Source: Candidatus Hydrothermarchaeota archaeon | GTDB lineage: Archaea; Hydrothermarchaeota; Hydrothermarchaeia; Hydrothermarchaeales; BMS3B | DNA length: 44,690 bases | Direction of reading: 5' to 3' | NCBI GenBank assembly: GCA_015521565.1 | Contig: WANX01000112.1 | Coordinates: 1-44,690 of the forward strand | Shown here: in pieces, positions 27,351 through 36,804 of the stretch | How the letters are laid out: each line of letters begins with the position of its first letter | Numbering within the stretch: the first letter of the stretch is position 1 | Notes under the pieces: generated by a model | Databases searched by the model: none | Told to the model about the DNA's origin: nothing | The model's input: the letters and a program-made list of their open reading frames with translations, nothing else | Program-made: the position numbers and the translations under genes

Positions 27351-28262
27351 TCAGCCAAGCACACCGCTCTTCTCTATCTTTTCTGCAATCTCCTTAAAAA
27401 CCTTCATATAGTTCTGCTCAGTTACCTCCTTCTCAAGCTTTGCTCCGGCTGCTACTTCCCTCCCGCCGCCTCCAAAGAGCTGGGCTATCAGGCGGAGGTT
27501 TATAGCGGGGTTGTTCCTCCGGAAGCTCAGCTTGCCGTCGGGATAGACCACCACCACGAAGTCAGTTCCCTTCTGCTGCAGGTGGAGGGATGCCAGTGTG
27601 GAGCTCAGGTACTTCCTGGACAGTGCCATGGCACAGGTGTAGCCGCCGATGCGGAAGGTCTCCATATGCTCCTCCAGATAGGTGTAGCCTTTCTGCTTTG
27701 CCAGCTGGTACCTGGTCCAGGCCTCTTCAAACTCCCCATTCCAGAACTCACCTCTGGAGAGAGCCTCAACGAAGCGAAGCTTATCATATCCGGAGGAGAT
27801 CACGTCGTACAGCTTCCAGGCGAGCTCATCTTCCTCCCGGAAGTCGTGGGCATGGGCGAGTCGCGCAATTTCATATGAGACCTTATCACCGGACATGAAC
27901 TCCCGCTGCACCAGTTCGGCGGCGCACAGCCTGGTGCTGTGGATGAAGCGCAGCCTCAGCTTGAGAATCTCTTCACCCCCCTGCCAGTCGTGGTGGTCTA
28001 TCCAGGTGACCTCATTTGACCTGCAGAGCTCAGAAAGCGCATCTCTGGCTGAAAGCAGGTCTGAGTTGTAGCCCAGGTCTGCTATCACCACCCTCTCCCC
28101 TCGAAGGCTTCTAGCCAGCTCCACTATAATCTCCGCCAGGTCGTCGTAGTCTGCAAAGTGGTGGACAATCTGGAGATGCGCTTTCCGGGCATACCTGCGG
28201 AGTATGGCGTGGCTGCCGAGGCCGTCCAGGTCTTTTTTGTGTGCTATGCAGTGCAGAGCCAT
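27351..28262 (-). CDS. DHH-family phosphoesterase
   Basis: 'HKKDLDGLGSHAILRRY', 'VVIADLGYN', 'WIDHHDW' (DHH-type), C-terminal 'NPAINLRLIAQLFGGGGREVAAGAKLE' (DHHA1 GGGG). Confidence 0.9.
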   Translation of the reverse strand: MALHCIAHKKDLDGLGSHAILRRYARKAHLQIVHHFADYDDLAEIIVELARSLRGERVVIADLGYNSDLLSARDALSELCRSNEVTWIDHHDWQGGEEILKLRLRFIHSTRLCAAELVQREFMSGDKVSYEIARLAHAHDFREEDELAWKLYDVISSGYDKLRFVEALSRGEFWNGEFEEAWTRYQLAKQKGYTYLEEHMETFRIGGYTCAMALSRKYLSSTLASLHLQQKGTDFVVVVYPDGKLSFRRNNPAINLRLIAQLFGGGGREVAAGAKLEKEVTEQNYMKVFKEIAEKIEKSGVLG

Positions 28263-28339
28263 GGGCAGCTTTTGCCCTGCAGATTAATAAAGGTTCTCCT
28301 TCGGCAGCAGCCGGGCAAGGCTTCCACCCCTTTTGCGTA

Positions 28340-28356
28340 ACAGCAAAGTTTGCTGT
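28340..28356. promoter_or_regulatory. 17-nt perfect palindrome (candidate operator)
   Basis: ACAGCAAA-G-TTTGCTGT, directly upstream of AT-rich 'ggttatatcttaaa' and the 48-aa ORF. Confidence 0.5.
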
Positions 28357-28402
28357 GGTTATATCTTAAACAGCTTATAAAAATATTTTAAAGGAGAGAG
28401 AC

Positions 28403-28549
28403 ATGAAGCTGAGGTTGCGTGTTGACGAGCTGATAAGCATACTGGTAAAGTCGGAGGAGTCTCTTCTGAAGAAGTATGACCTGGATGCGGCGAAGCTGAA
28501 AAAGCTTCAGAAGTCGCTGCAGGAGGGTAACTGGCGGCTTATTCCCTGA
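28403..28549 (+). CDS. 48-aa small charged protein, unknown function
   Basis: MKLRLRVDELISILVKSEESLLKKYDLDAAKLKKLQKSLQEGNWRLIP*; RBS-like 'aaaggagagag' and TATA-like sequence upstream. Not in the ORF track. Confidence 0.6.
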   Translation: MKLRLRVDELISILVKSEESLLKKYDLDAAKLKKLQKSLQEGNWRLIP

Positions 28550-29228
28550 TTCTTATTAAAACGCCTGCCACCAGCAGGCTGAGTTCGTACAGAAATATCA
28601 GGGGGAAGGAGAGGAGCAGCTGGCTCATGGGCGTGGGGTCTGCGGTGATGATGGCCGCGAGGGTGACGATGCCCACGTAGACGTACTTTCTCTTCCTTTT
28701 CAGGGATTCCAGGCTCACGATACCGCGCAGCGCAAGCCAGGTCACCGCCAGCGGCAGTTCAAAAAGCAGGCTGAATATTACCGTGGTAAGAAAGGCAAAA
28801 AACACGAACTGGTTTATGCTGTAGTAGGCAAGCACACCGGCTTCTGTTGTCAGTGCGGTGAGCACCTTTACAGCCGTGGGGAGCAGCAGAAAGTAGGTGA
28901 AGGAGAAACCCGTGGCGAGAAGCACAAGGGCGACCACCAGCCATACCAGGGTGCCAAGGCCGGGTTTAAAGCGCAGGGCGCGGGCCACAAGCAGCAGGCT
29001 CACGGCGCTGAGCACCACCGCAGTCAGCACCAGCGCAATCTGCAGCTTCACCATCACCGTCTCCAGCATTCCAGTAGCGATAAGTCTGGCGCTTTCGGGT
29101 AACAGGTCCTGCTTCATCCGCTGGATGATAAAGTCTGAGAGGTAGAAAAAGATGGCGAAGGAGGCTGTGCCAGTGCCCAGAAGCAGCCAGGCGTGTTTTC
29201 GCAGCAGTAGCAGGTATCTGAACAGCAT
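28539..29228 (-). CDS. tatC: Sec-independent translocase subunit TatC
   Basis: Multi-TM; 'FELPLAVTWLALRGIVSLESLKRKRKYVYVGIVTLAAIITADPTPMSQLLLSFPLIFLYELSLL'. Confidence 0.92.
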   Translation of the reverse strand: MLFRYLLLLRKHAWLLLGTGTASFAIFFYLSDFIIQRMKQDLLPESARLIATGMLETVMVKLQIALVLTAVVLSAVSLLLVARALRFKPGLGTLVWLVVALVLLATGFSFTYFLLLPTAVKVLTALTTEAGVLAYYSINQFVFFAFLTTVIFSLLFELPLAVTWLALRGIVSLESLKRKRKYVYVGIVTLAAIITADPTPMSQLLLSFPLIFLYELSLLVAGVLIRIRE

Positions 29229-29236
29229 GCCCCACC

Positions 29237-30322
29237 TCAGGTTATAAGCAGCTCCTCCTTCTCCTGCTCCAGGGCGAGGCGAAGCTCTCTCGCAAGCCGT
29301 CGTCCCATGCTCATTCCGTGGCCGTAGAGGAGATAACTGTAGGGCGAACCGGATATGAAGGGGTTTGTCCCCGCGACAATTCTCGCCGAAATTTCAAAGG
29401 CAATGAACTCCAGCTCGTGAGTCACCATGGTTTCGAGACAGAAGGGGCCCAGCATACCTGGCGGGGCTATCTCCCTCGCCACATCAACCAGGCGGTCGCC
29501 CATCTCCAGCACCCTCGGCAAAAGCGATTCTCTCGCCACGAGGGGTGCGTTGCCTACCACCACGTAGCTGGGCTCTATATAGCTGGTCGTCTGGTCAATG
29601 GCAGGTATCCGGGTGAGTCCGTCGATGTTCGCCTCATACCTGCGGTCGATGCCGAACAGCTCCACCTCGTCGGTGAGGGGGGAGTAGAAGTAGGACAGGT
29701 ACATATTAACCCCCGGTATGTACTCCTGAATTGTGGCCCTCTCCAGGTCCTCTCTGGTAATCCTGCCCTTGCGTATCAGACGCTCTGCCTTGCGCTTGAA
29801 ATCCTTGTAGCTGGCAACGATGAAGTATCCCCGCCCTCCGCGGGCTCCCGGGAACTTAACCAGACAGAGGCGGTCTATGTCGCGGGGGTCATGGGTCTCC
29901 TTGGGCATTTTTATCCCTGCCATGGTGAGCCACCGCCTCTCCAGAGTTCTGTCAGACTCCCAGCGCAGTATGGCACGGTTGCCCAGAAGAGGAATGCGAA
30001 GCCTGTCTTCAATGTTGCCAACCCCGACGTAGGCAATGAGCGAGCCGTGGGGCACCAGCAGGGCGTTGAGCTTCCTCAGCCTCTGAAGCATTTTATCCTC
30101 CAGCAGCTCCTGATAGCTGTCTATGGTTATTATCTCGTCCGCCACCCGGAAGCGGCGGTAAAGCTCCACACGGTCACGCTTGCAGACCACCACACTCCTG
30201 AAGCCCTCCTCCTGGGCTCCCTTGAGTATCTGGAGCGCCGAGTGGCTTCCCAGTGTGGCGATGGCAAGATTGCTCCTGTCATAACTCCTGTAGATTTCCA
30301 GAATTTCCTCTCTATCCAGCAT
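29237..30322 (-). CDS. purP: PurP family (FAICAR synthetase, formate-dependent)
   Basis: 'TLGSHSALQILKGAQEEGFRSVVVCKRDRVELYRRF', 'KFPGARGGRGYFIV', 'MLGPFCLETMVTHELEFIAFEISARIVAGTNPFISGSPYSYLLYG'. Confidence 0.93.
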   Translation of the reverse strand: MLDREEILEIYRSYDRSNLAIATLGSHSALQILKGAQEEGFRSVVVCKRDRVELYRRFRVADEIITIDSYQELLEDKMLQRLRKLNALLVPHGSLIAYVGVGNIEDRLRIPLLGNRAILRWESDRTLERRWLTMAGIKMPKETHDPRDIDRLCLVKFPGARGGRGYFIVASYKDFKRKAERLIRKGRITREDLERATIQEYIPGVNMYLSYFYSPLTDEVELFGIDRRYEANIDGLTRIPAIDQTTSYIEPSYVVVGNAPLVARESLLPRVLEMGDRLVDVAREIAPPGMLGPFCLETMVTHELEFIAFEISARIVAGTNPFISGSPYSYLLYGHGMSMGRRLARELRLALEQEKEELLIT

Positions 30323-30330
30323 GCCCTCAC

Positions 30331-31467
30331 CTACGTCACAATTTCTTCAAGTCTGTCCAGCTTCACCGCCTCGGCGATTTCCATCATCGCCAGGTCGAGG
30401 GGGTCTTCTATGCGACGCCTGTGCTTCAAGCTGAGGATGCGCATCTCCGGCGAAGTGGGACCCATGGCAGGATCTCCGGGCACGCGTGGAGAGACGTCAA
30501 ACACCACAAATTCCAGCCGGCCGTGCTCCTCGGGTGAGTAGGCAATTGCCCCCTGCAGTGCAAAGGGGCCTATCATCTTGGGCGGATACTCCCGCTCCAC
30601 CACCCTGCGGAAGCGGTAGGCTGCATCGTACACCAGGTGCTGTTTGCTCTCCCGCATGGTTACACCGAAGTGCCCAATCTCCTCATTTGTTACCGGGACA
30701 CGGATTTTGAGCTGGTCCCTTGCGGGCAGGTTCAGAAAGCCCTGCAGATTCACCTGGCGCCTGTCCGAGAAGCCCACCAGGTCAAAATCGCCGAAGATGT
30801 CCTCCAGCGCATAGCCGTGAAAGTTGGCATTGAAGCGGGCACCCAGCACATACTCCTCTATCCTCGCCCTGCTCAGCGTCTCCTCGCTTATTATCCCCTG
30901 CTTCAGCAACTCCTCCGCCTGGTGGTAGAAGTCTTCAGGCGAGTCTGCGTAGAAGAAAGCCCTCTCCAGCGGATTGGCGGCCTGCTGCACCTTGACGATG
31001 CAGAGGCGGTCTATGTCTTCGGGGCTTTCAAAGTGCTTTGGCGTGCGTATTCCGGCCTTCTTCAGCAGATAGTACTGTCCCCGTTCGTAGTCGCGCTCCT
31101 CGGCGCGCAGCATAAGGCGGTTGCCGTAGATTGGCACCCTGAACTCCCGCTCTATTCCATCGTAGCCCACATACACTGCGAAGGAGCGGTTGGGTATGAA
31201 GATGGTGCTGAGCTCCAGGAGACGCTCCTGCACCTCCTGGTTGAGCATGTCCCTGAAGCGCTCCACCTCTATTATCTCATCGTAGAGGTGGCGGTTGTAG
31301 CGGGTGTAAAGTTTGTCCCTGCCCTTTTCCACCACTATAGCAGTGCGAAATCCCGCCGCCTTTGCGGCACAGCCTATCTCCTTGGCGGAGTGGGAGCCGA
31401 ATATGCCTATGGTTATGTCCCTGTCATAGCCTGCTGCAATCTTCTGAATTTCTTCCCGCTTCAGCAT
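30331..31467 (-). CDS. PurP paralog
   Basis: 'IGIFGSHSAKEIGCAAKAAGFRTAIVVEKGRDKLYTRY', 'MIGPFALQGAIAYSPEEHGRLEFVVFDVSPRVPGDPAMGPTSPEMRIL'. Confidence 0.9.
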   Translation of the reverse strand: MLKREEIQKIAAGYDRDITIGIFGSHSAKEIGCAAKAAGFRTAIVVEKGRDKLYTRYNRHLYDEIIEVERFRDMLNQEVQERLLELSTIFIPNRSFAVYVGYDGIEREFRVPIYGNRLMLRAEERDYERGQYYLLKKAGIRTPKHFESPEDIDRLCIVKVQQAANPLERAFFYADSPEDFYHQAEELLKQGIISEETLSRARIEEYVLGARFNANFHGYALEDIFGDFDLVGFSDRRQVNLQGFLNLPARDQLKIRVPVTNEEIGHFGVTMRESKQHLVYDAAYRFRRVVEREYPPKMIGPFALQGAIAYSPEEHGRLEFVVFDVSPRVPGDPAMGPTSPEMRILSLKHRRRIEDPLDLAMMEIAEAVKLDRLEEIVT

Positions 31468-31468
31468 A

Positions 31469-31957
31469 CTATGCACCCTTCTTCTTTATCTTTATGATGT
31501 CGCCGATGGTGAGCTCACCCCCCGCTCCTCCCGGAGCAGAGAAGTCCTCTTCCTCCGGCAGCTCCTCCAGGATTTTAATGTCCAGCACCCTTTCGAGCTT
31601 CCTGGCCATTTCCACACTGGGCTTCATCTTTCCTGCTTCAAGGCGCGCTATCACAGAGACCTTCTCGCTTATCTTTCTGCCCAGCTCCTCCTGAGTAAGC
31701 TTTTTCGCCTCTCTGGCACGGCGGATTATGCTGCTGTAGTCTGCCACCACGTCTATCTCAGGAAGCGGTCTGGTGTAGGGACGCTTTTTGCGGGGGCGTG
31801 CAACCCTCCCCGCGGGCTCGCGTTTCGGAACACGGGACCAGGTCTTTGTCTCCCTGCCGAAGCGTGCACACCGGGGACAGGTCTTCATCTCGGTACCCTC
31901 AATTACGGTGGAGACAGGCTTGCCCCAGATTTTCCGCCCGCAAACTTCGCACTCCAT
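31469..31957 (-). CDS. mbf1: Archaeal multiprotein bridging factor MBF1
   Basis: N-terminal zinc ribbon 'MECEVCGRKIWGKPV...CPRCARFG' plus HTH 'IIRRAREAKKLTQEELGRKISEKVSVIARLEAGKMKPSVEMARKLERVLDI'. Confidence 0.95.
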   Translation of the reverse strand: MECEVCGRKIWGKPVSTVIEGTEMKTCPRCARFGRETKTWSRVPKREPAGRVARPRKKRPYTRPLPEIDVVADYSSIIRRAREAKKLTQEELGRKISEKVSVIARLEAGKMKPSVEMARKLERVLDIKILEELPEEEDFSAPGGAGGELTIGDIIKIKKKGA

Positions 31958-32034
31958 GCCCGGCCTTCCTCAAAAACTGACGGGTTAATTATCTGTGGAG
32001 TATTTTTAAATATTTTCCCCGGAGATATCACTGT

Positions 32035-32529
32035 ATGAAGGCCCGTGTGATAGATGACCTGGTGGTTGTGGAGGACGAAGCCTCAGTCTCCAGACTGCTG
32101 CAGAGGGGCTTCGGAAGGAGGGAGGGAAACAGGCTGCATCTTTCCCTGGTGGAGGCGGCGTACCTGCTGGAGAAGGGGAGGCTGAGAATAACCCGCGATG
32201 GACGCAGCCTGAGTGCGGAGGAGCTGCTGGGGCAGGAGGAGGGGCTTCTGACCAGGTATGCGGTTTACCGCGACCTGCGCGAGCGCGGATATGTGGTAAG
32301 AACGGGCTTCAAGTTCGGTGCCCACTTCCGTGTGTATGAGCGGGGCACGTATCCGAAAGAGCACTCCCGTTATCTTGTGCATGCTGTGCGCGAGGATGAC
32401 GGGGTGAGCTTCACCGAGCTCGCCCGTGCCGTGCGCCTTGCGCACAGTGTAAGAAAGAGGCTGCTTTTTGCCGTGGTGGATGATGAGGGAGATGTGACAT
32501 ATTACGGGGTGGAGAGGCTCACACCCTGA
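32035..32529 (+). CDS. endA: tRNA-splicing endonuclease EndA
   Basis: C-terminal 'YAVYRDLRERGYVVRTGFKFGAHFRVYERG...HSRYLVHAV...RAVRLAHSVRKRLLFAVV'. Confidence 0.95.
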   Translation: MKARVIDDLVVVEDEASVSRLLQRGFGRREGNRLHLSLVEAAYLLEKGRLRITRDGRSLSAEELLGQEEGLLTRYAVYRDLRERGYVVRTGFKFGAHFRVYERGTYPKEHSRYLVHAVREDDGVSFTELARAVRLAHSVRKRLLFAVVDDEGDVTYYGVERLTP

Positions 32530-32531
32530 GG

Positions 32532-32777
32532 CTACAGCCTGAAGCTGTGAAAGGTCTGCCAGCTGCCCTTCAGGCGGAGCGCCACTATCATGTCCCTGAG
32601 CTCCCCGTCGCCAATCTCTCTAAGGGTGTCGTCCCTTACCCTGGATGATAGCCTTTCCATCTCCCGCAGCAGGCGCATGTATTCCCTGTCGATGGTCCGG
32701 TAGTCACCCTCCAGGCTTCTGAACTCCTCCAGCAGCGCCGAGAGCCTCTCCACAAGGGCGCGCTGCTCCCTGTCCAC
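32532..32777 (-). CDS. Small coiled-coil protein, unknown function
   Basis: 81 aa, GTG start abutting the upstream gene's stop. Confidence 0.6.
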   Translation of the reverse strand: MDREQRALVERLSALLEEFRSLEGDYRTIDREYMRLLREMERLSSRVRDDTLREIGDGELRDMIVALRLKGSWQTFHSFRL

Positions 32778-34028
32778 CTACCCGCGCACCTCCCTGAACT
32801 CCAGCTCCTGCTTCAGCAGCAGAAAGCTGTTCCTGGGCACATCGCGGTACACCACCACACCGGGACCTATCCGGGAGCAGGAGCCTATCTTGCGTCCCGC
32901 ATTTATCATCACATTCAGGCCAAGTTTAACACCGTCACCCACCACTGCGCCCAGTTTGCGTTTTCCTGTATCCACAAGCTCGCCCCTTATCCGCATCTTA
33001 ACACTGGCGCCGTCGAGGCGCAGATTGCCCACCTTTGCACCAGCACCAAAGTTGCAGTTTCTGCCAACTATGGAATCTCCCACATAGCTCAGATGGGATA
33101 TGTGCGTGCTGTCCATGATTATTGAGTTCTTCACCTCAACAGCGTTGCCCACCCTGCAGCGCCTGCCCACGTAGGTGCAGCCGCGGAGGTAGGTGTTGGG
33201 TCCTATGATGCTGTCTCTGCCTATGTACACAGGGCCTTCGATGTAGCTTCCGGACCTTATAACCGCACCCTCCTCCAGATAGACCTTTCCTTTTATGCTC
33301 ACCCGTCCCTCCACCTCGCCGGCTATGCGATGGGGAAGCTCCTCCAAGAGGGCTCTGTTCGCCTCCAGATAGTGCCACGGCGTACCGATGTCCAGCCACC
33401 TGCCGCGCAGCAGAACTCCCCGGATGCCTCTATCCAGGAGCAGCTCCAGAGTTGTGGTTATTTCGTACTCTCCGCGTGGCGATAGCGGAGTGCGCTCAAT
33501 CGCCTCGTACACCTCCGGGGAGAAGACGTAGATGCCGGCGTTTATCAGATTGCTCTCTGGATGAGCCGGCTTCTCCACTATCCTCTCGACTCTGCTGCCC
33601 GTGCCCAGGGTTACCACTCCGTATCCTCGCGCGTCTTCGACCCGGCGCAGCCCCATCGTGGCAGTACCTCTGTGTTCCTTCAAAAGCAGCGCAATATCCC
33701 GGGAACTCGGGACGGTGTCCCCGTTGAGCACCAGGAAATCCTCGTTAAATTTAACCTGGGCTATCGCGTGCGCAGTACCCAGCCGCTGCTTCTGCTCCGC
33801 GTAGCTCAGTTTTACCCCAAGCTCTGAGCCATCGCCAAAATGGGCTTTTATAGCTCCACCCATATAGCCAACGACCAGGGTGATATCCCTTATCCCCGCC
33901 TCCCGCACCGCCTCGATCACGTGCTGCAGCAGCGGCTTTCCTGCGAGGGGTAGCATCACCTTGGGCTGTGTTTCTGTAAGTGGCTCCAGCCTCGTGCCTC
34001 TGCCCGCTGCAAGAATTAAAGCACGCAT
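32778..34028 (-). CDS. Bifunctional sugar-1-phosphate nucleotidylyltransferase/acetyltransferase (GlmU-like)
   Basis: 'ALILAAGRGTRLEPLTETQPKVMLPLAGKPLLQHVI' and C-terminal left-handed beta-helix hexapeptides. Confidence 0.93.
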   Translation of the reverse strand: MRALILAAGRGTRLEPLTETQPKVMLPLAGKPLLQHVIEAVREAGIRDITLVVGYMGGAIKAHFGDGSELGVKLSYAEQKQRLGTAHAIAQVKFNEDFLVLNGDTVPSSRDIALLLKEHRGTATMGLRRVEDARGYGVVTLGTGSRVERIVEKPAHPESNLINAGIYVFSPEVYEAIERTPLSPRGEYEITTTLELLLDRGIRGVLLRGRWLDIGTPWHYLEANRALLEELPHRIAGEVEGRVSIKGKVYLEEGAVIRSGSYIEGPVYIGRDSIIGPNTYLRGCTYVGRRCRVGNAVEVKNSIIMDSTHISHLSYVGDSIVGRNCNFGAGAKVGNLRLDGASVKMRIRGELVDTGKRKLGAVVGDGVKLGLNVMINAGRKIGSCSRIGPGVVVYRDVPRNSFLLLKQELEFREVRG

Positions 34029-34029
34029 C

Positions 34030-35226
34030 TTAAGCACCAAACTTTTCTGTTTTGTTAAGCAGGTCGAGCAGAATGGGCATTAAGTCCAGACCCCTTATCC
34101 TGCCCAGTCCCCCACCGGCGCACGCTCTTTCGCCAAAAGCCACCACGGTGTCTGTTCTGACTTCGGGGCCGGCGATGAGCACAGGTACAACATCGCCGGT
34201 GTGGTCGCCAACACTGCAGGGGGTGGTGTGGTCAGACATCACCACCAGGTAGTTATCCCGTACAAACTCCAGGAACTCGGCCATCATCTCATCTATCGCC
34301 TCTATTACCTCCACCTTCTTTTCCGGAGAGTGGTCGTGACCCGCCTCATCCGCCTCCTTGATGTTCATGAGCAGAAAGTCCACCTCCTCCAGAGCGGCGA
34401 GTGCCTGCTTCGCTCTGGCTGTGTACTCCCTCTCCGCCCGGAGCACCCGCATGCCCGCAAGGCGTGCAATGCCTCTGATAATCGCCGTCGTGGCAATACA
34501 TGCGCCTGTCATACCATACCTGGAGTGGAAGCTCTCAAGGTCAGGCACAACCCCTGCACCTCTGGTGAGCAGATAGTTCGCAGGAGGCAGGTTTTTCCTG
34601 CGGCGTTCCCTGTTTACCTCATGGTCCTTCAGAATCTCATAAGCCCTGGTGGTAAACTCCTCCAGAAGTCTGGCGGTGCGTCTCGCTTCGGGCGTATCCT
34701 CCAGGGGCTCTGCTGGATGCACCTTCACCCCGGTGGTGTGCGGGTCGGTATCCCCAACCCTGTGGCTCAGACCCTCTCCGCGGAACACCAGTGCGCAGCG
34801 GTACGCCAGGGAGGCGAGCTCCACCTCCACACCGGGAAGACGAATGTCGCGCAATGCCTCTATCAAACGGGAGGTGTCCTCTATCCTGCCAGCACGCCTG
34901 TCCATTACAATCAGGTTCTCATCCACAGTGGCAAAATTGCACCTCCAGGCTATGTCGCCCCGGTGAAGCTCAATCCCCATACCGGCAGCTTCGAAGGGAC
35001 CACGCCCGGTGTACACCTCGCAGGGGTCGTAGCCCAGTATTGCGAGGTGTGAGGTATCGCTTCCCGCCCTTATACCGGGAGCCACCGGGTCCACTATGCC
35101 GGTAATACCCCTGGATGCAAGCCTGTCCAGATTTGGGGTGGACGCAGCCTCCAGCGGTGTTTTCCCCCCGAGGGATTTCACAGGTCTGTCTGCGAGACCA
35201 TCACACACCACAACCAGCGCCTTCAT
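34030..35226 (-). CDS. apgM: 2,3-bisphosphoglycerate-independent phosphoglycerate mutase, archaeal type
   Basis: 'VVVCDGLADRPVKSLGGKTPLEAASTPNLDRLASRG', 'GSDTSHLAILGYDP', 'SDHTTPCSVGDHTGDVVPVLI'. Confidence 0.96.
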   Translation of the reverse strand: MKALVVVCDGLADRPVKSLGGKTPLEAASTPNLDRLASRGITGIVDPVAPGIRAGSDTSHLAILGYDPCEVYTGRGPFEAAGMGIELHRGDIAWRCNFATVDENLIVMDRRAGRIEDTSRLIEALRDIRLPGVEVELASLAYRCALVFRGEGLSHRVGDTDPHTTGVKVHPAEPLEDTPEARRTARLLEEFTTRAYEILKDHEVNRERRRKNLPPANYLLTRGAGVVPDLESFHSRYGMTGACIATTAIIRGIARLAGMRVLRAEREYTARAKQALAALEEVDFLLMNIKEADEAGHDHSPEKKVEVIEAIDEMMAEFLEFVRDNYLVVMSDHTTPCSVGDHTGDVVPVLIAGPEVRTDTVVAFGERACAGGGLGRIRGLDLMPILLDLLNKTEKFGA

Positions 35227-35282
35227 AGACCATCGGCATCCAAATGGGCAGGGGAGAACTTAAAGCTTTTGGAAAAGGTATC

Positions 35283-35717
35283 TCAAACTTCTTTAAGCTT
35301 TTCCAGAATTATCGCCGGCCTTATATGGGTGATGCCTTCCAGCTTGCCTATCTTGTCAGATATTAGTGAGGAGAGCTCCTTGCCGTTTCTGGTCCATACT
35401 TCGGCCATAATCATGTGGTCTCCCGTGGAGGTTGCGACAAAGCGCACCTCCTCGAACTCGGTGAGCTTTTCTGCAACGCTCAGAAACATGTCAGGATTCG
35501 TGTTTATCCCGACCAGCGCCACTGTGGCGAAGCCCATCTTTGCCGGGTCCACGACAATGGTGTAGCCTTTTATAACCCCCATTCTCTCAAGGGCGTCAAC
35601 TCTCTTTCTCACAGTGGCTTCGCTTACATTAAGACGCCTGGCAATCTCGGTAAAGGGCGTCCTGGCATCTCTGCGCAGAATTTCTATTATTTTTATGTCT
35701 TTTTCGTCCAGCATCAT
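35283..35717 (-). CDS. Lrp/AsnC family transcriptional regulator
   Basis: '[56 protein letters not shown]'. Confidence 0.95.
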   Translation of the reverse strand: MMLDEKDIKIIEILRRDARTPFTEIARRLNVSEATVRKRVDALERMGVIKGYTIVVDPAKMGFATVALVGINTNPDMFLSVAEKLTEFEEVRFVATSTGDHMIMAEVWTRNGKELSSLISDKIGKLEGITHIRPAIILEKLKEV

Positions 35718-35822
35718 ATGGTTATCGACTAAAATGTAACGATATTCATAATAATTATAACGGTGATGAGAGTACAGATTTTCTGACCATCACTTTTAAT
35801 TAGAAGAATAGGGTGCGAAATT

Positions 35823-35892
35823 CGAACTTATCTCTGTTTCAGTTTACGAATCTCATACCAAAAATTTATATATACGAACTTATAATAACGAA
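35823..35892 (+). promoter_or_regulatory. Promoter with repeated CGAA(CTTAT) motifs upstream of the oxygen-defence cluster
   Basis: CGAACTTAT at 35823-35831 and 35875-35883, ACGAA at 35846-35850 and about 35888-35892, flanking TATA-like 'aaaatttatatata'. Confidence 0.45.
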
Positions 35893-35920
35893 AACAATAA
35901 GTCAAAAGAGGTGAAAGTGT

Positions 35921-36112
35921 ATGGTGGATAAGGAAAAGGTACTGGAAGCCATGAAAAATGCGGGAAAGCCTGTAAGGCCGGGAGACATTGCCAAGGTCCT
36001 GGGCGTGGATAGCAAGGAGGTGTCCAGGGCAATTAAAGAGCTCAAGAAAGAAGGCAAGGTGCACTCCCCTAAGAGATGCTACTATGCACCTGCTGGTCAG
36101 GAGGTGATATAG
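35921..36112 (+). CDS. Small winged-HTH regulator
   Basis: 63 aa '[54 protein letters not shown]'. Confidence 0.85.
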   Translation: MVDKEKVLEAMKNAGKPVRPGDIAKVLGVDSKEVSRAIKELKKEGKVHSPKRCYYAPAGQEVI

Positions 36113-36613
36113 ATGGGCAAGACCGGAGAAAATCTGGCAGCAGCTTTTGCCGGAGAGAGCCAGGCAAACCGCCGCTATCTGGCCTTCGCCAGGAAGGCGG
36201 AAGAAGAGGGCTACCCCAACGTTGCAAGGCTTTTCAGGGCGGCCGCGGAGAGTGAGACAATACATGCGCTCAATCATCTGCGGGTTATGGGTGGAATAAA
36301 GAGCACCGCGGAGAACCTGAAGGCAGCCTACGAGGGTGAGACCTACGAGAAGAAGGAGATGTATCCGGAGTTCATAGAAACGGCTAAGCAGGAGGGCGAA
36401 GCCGATGCAGAAAGGACCTTCACCTGGGCCATAAAAGCGGAGGAGGTGCACGCAGAGCTTTACACCAGGGCCCTGGAGGCCGTCAACGCCGGGAAGGATG
36501 CAGAGCTGGGCTCTCTGCAGGTCTGCCAGACGTGCGGCTACACCGTCGAGGGCGATGCACCCGACACATGTCCGGTGTGCGGTGCCAGAGGCATGTTCGG
36601 GGAGGTGGCATAA
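36113..36613 (+). CDS. rbr: Rubrerythrin
   Basis: Ferritin-like '[23 protein letters not shown]', C-terminal rubredoxin-like '[21 protein letters not shown]'. Confidence 0.95.
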   Translation: MGKTGENLAAAFAGESQANRRYLAFARKAEEEGYPNVARLFRAAAESETIHALNHLRVMGGIKSTAENLKAAYEGETYEKKEMYPEFIETAKQEGEADAERTFTWAIKAEEVHAELYTRALEAVNAGKDAELGSLQVCQTCGYTVEGDAPDTCPVCGARGMFGEVA

Positions 36614-36615
36614 GG

Positions 36616-36789
36616 GTGTGCGATCCCGCAAGGGGCCCCTCCCTGCATCTTTTAATATGCGCCAGGTGCGGCGCTGAAAATGAGGTCTTCAGCGACGAGC
36701 CGGGGGTCAGCTGTGAGGGCTGCGGTGCTGATATAGGGAACCCCTGGTACCATGTACACTCCGCGGATGCGGGGAGCAGAGGCTCATGA
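36616..36789 (+). CDS. Small zinc-ribbon protein
   Basis: 57 aa from GTG, 'CARCGAENEVFSDEPGVSCEGCGADIGNPWYHVH'; gap of 2 nt after rubrerythrin. Confidence 0.6.
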   Translation: MCDPARGPSLHLLICARCGAENEVFSDEPGVSCEGCGADIGNPWYHVHSADAGSRGS

Positions 36790-36804
36790 ACCGGAGGTTC
36801 CTGA

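Noticed and set aside
29318-30541. 407-aa plus-strand ORF antisense to the PurP genes
   Set aside because: Spans two convincing minus-strand PurP genes and has no domain signature.
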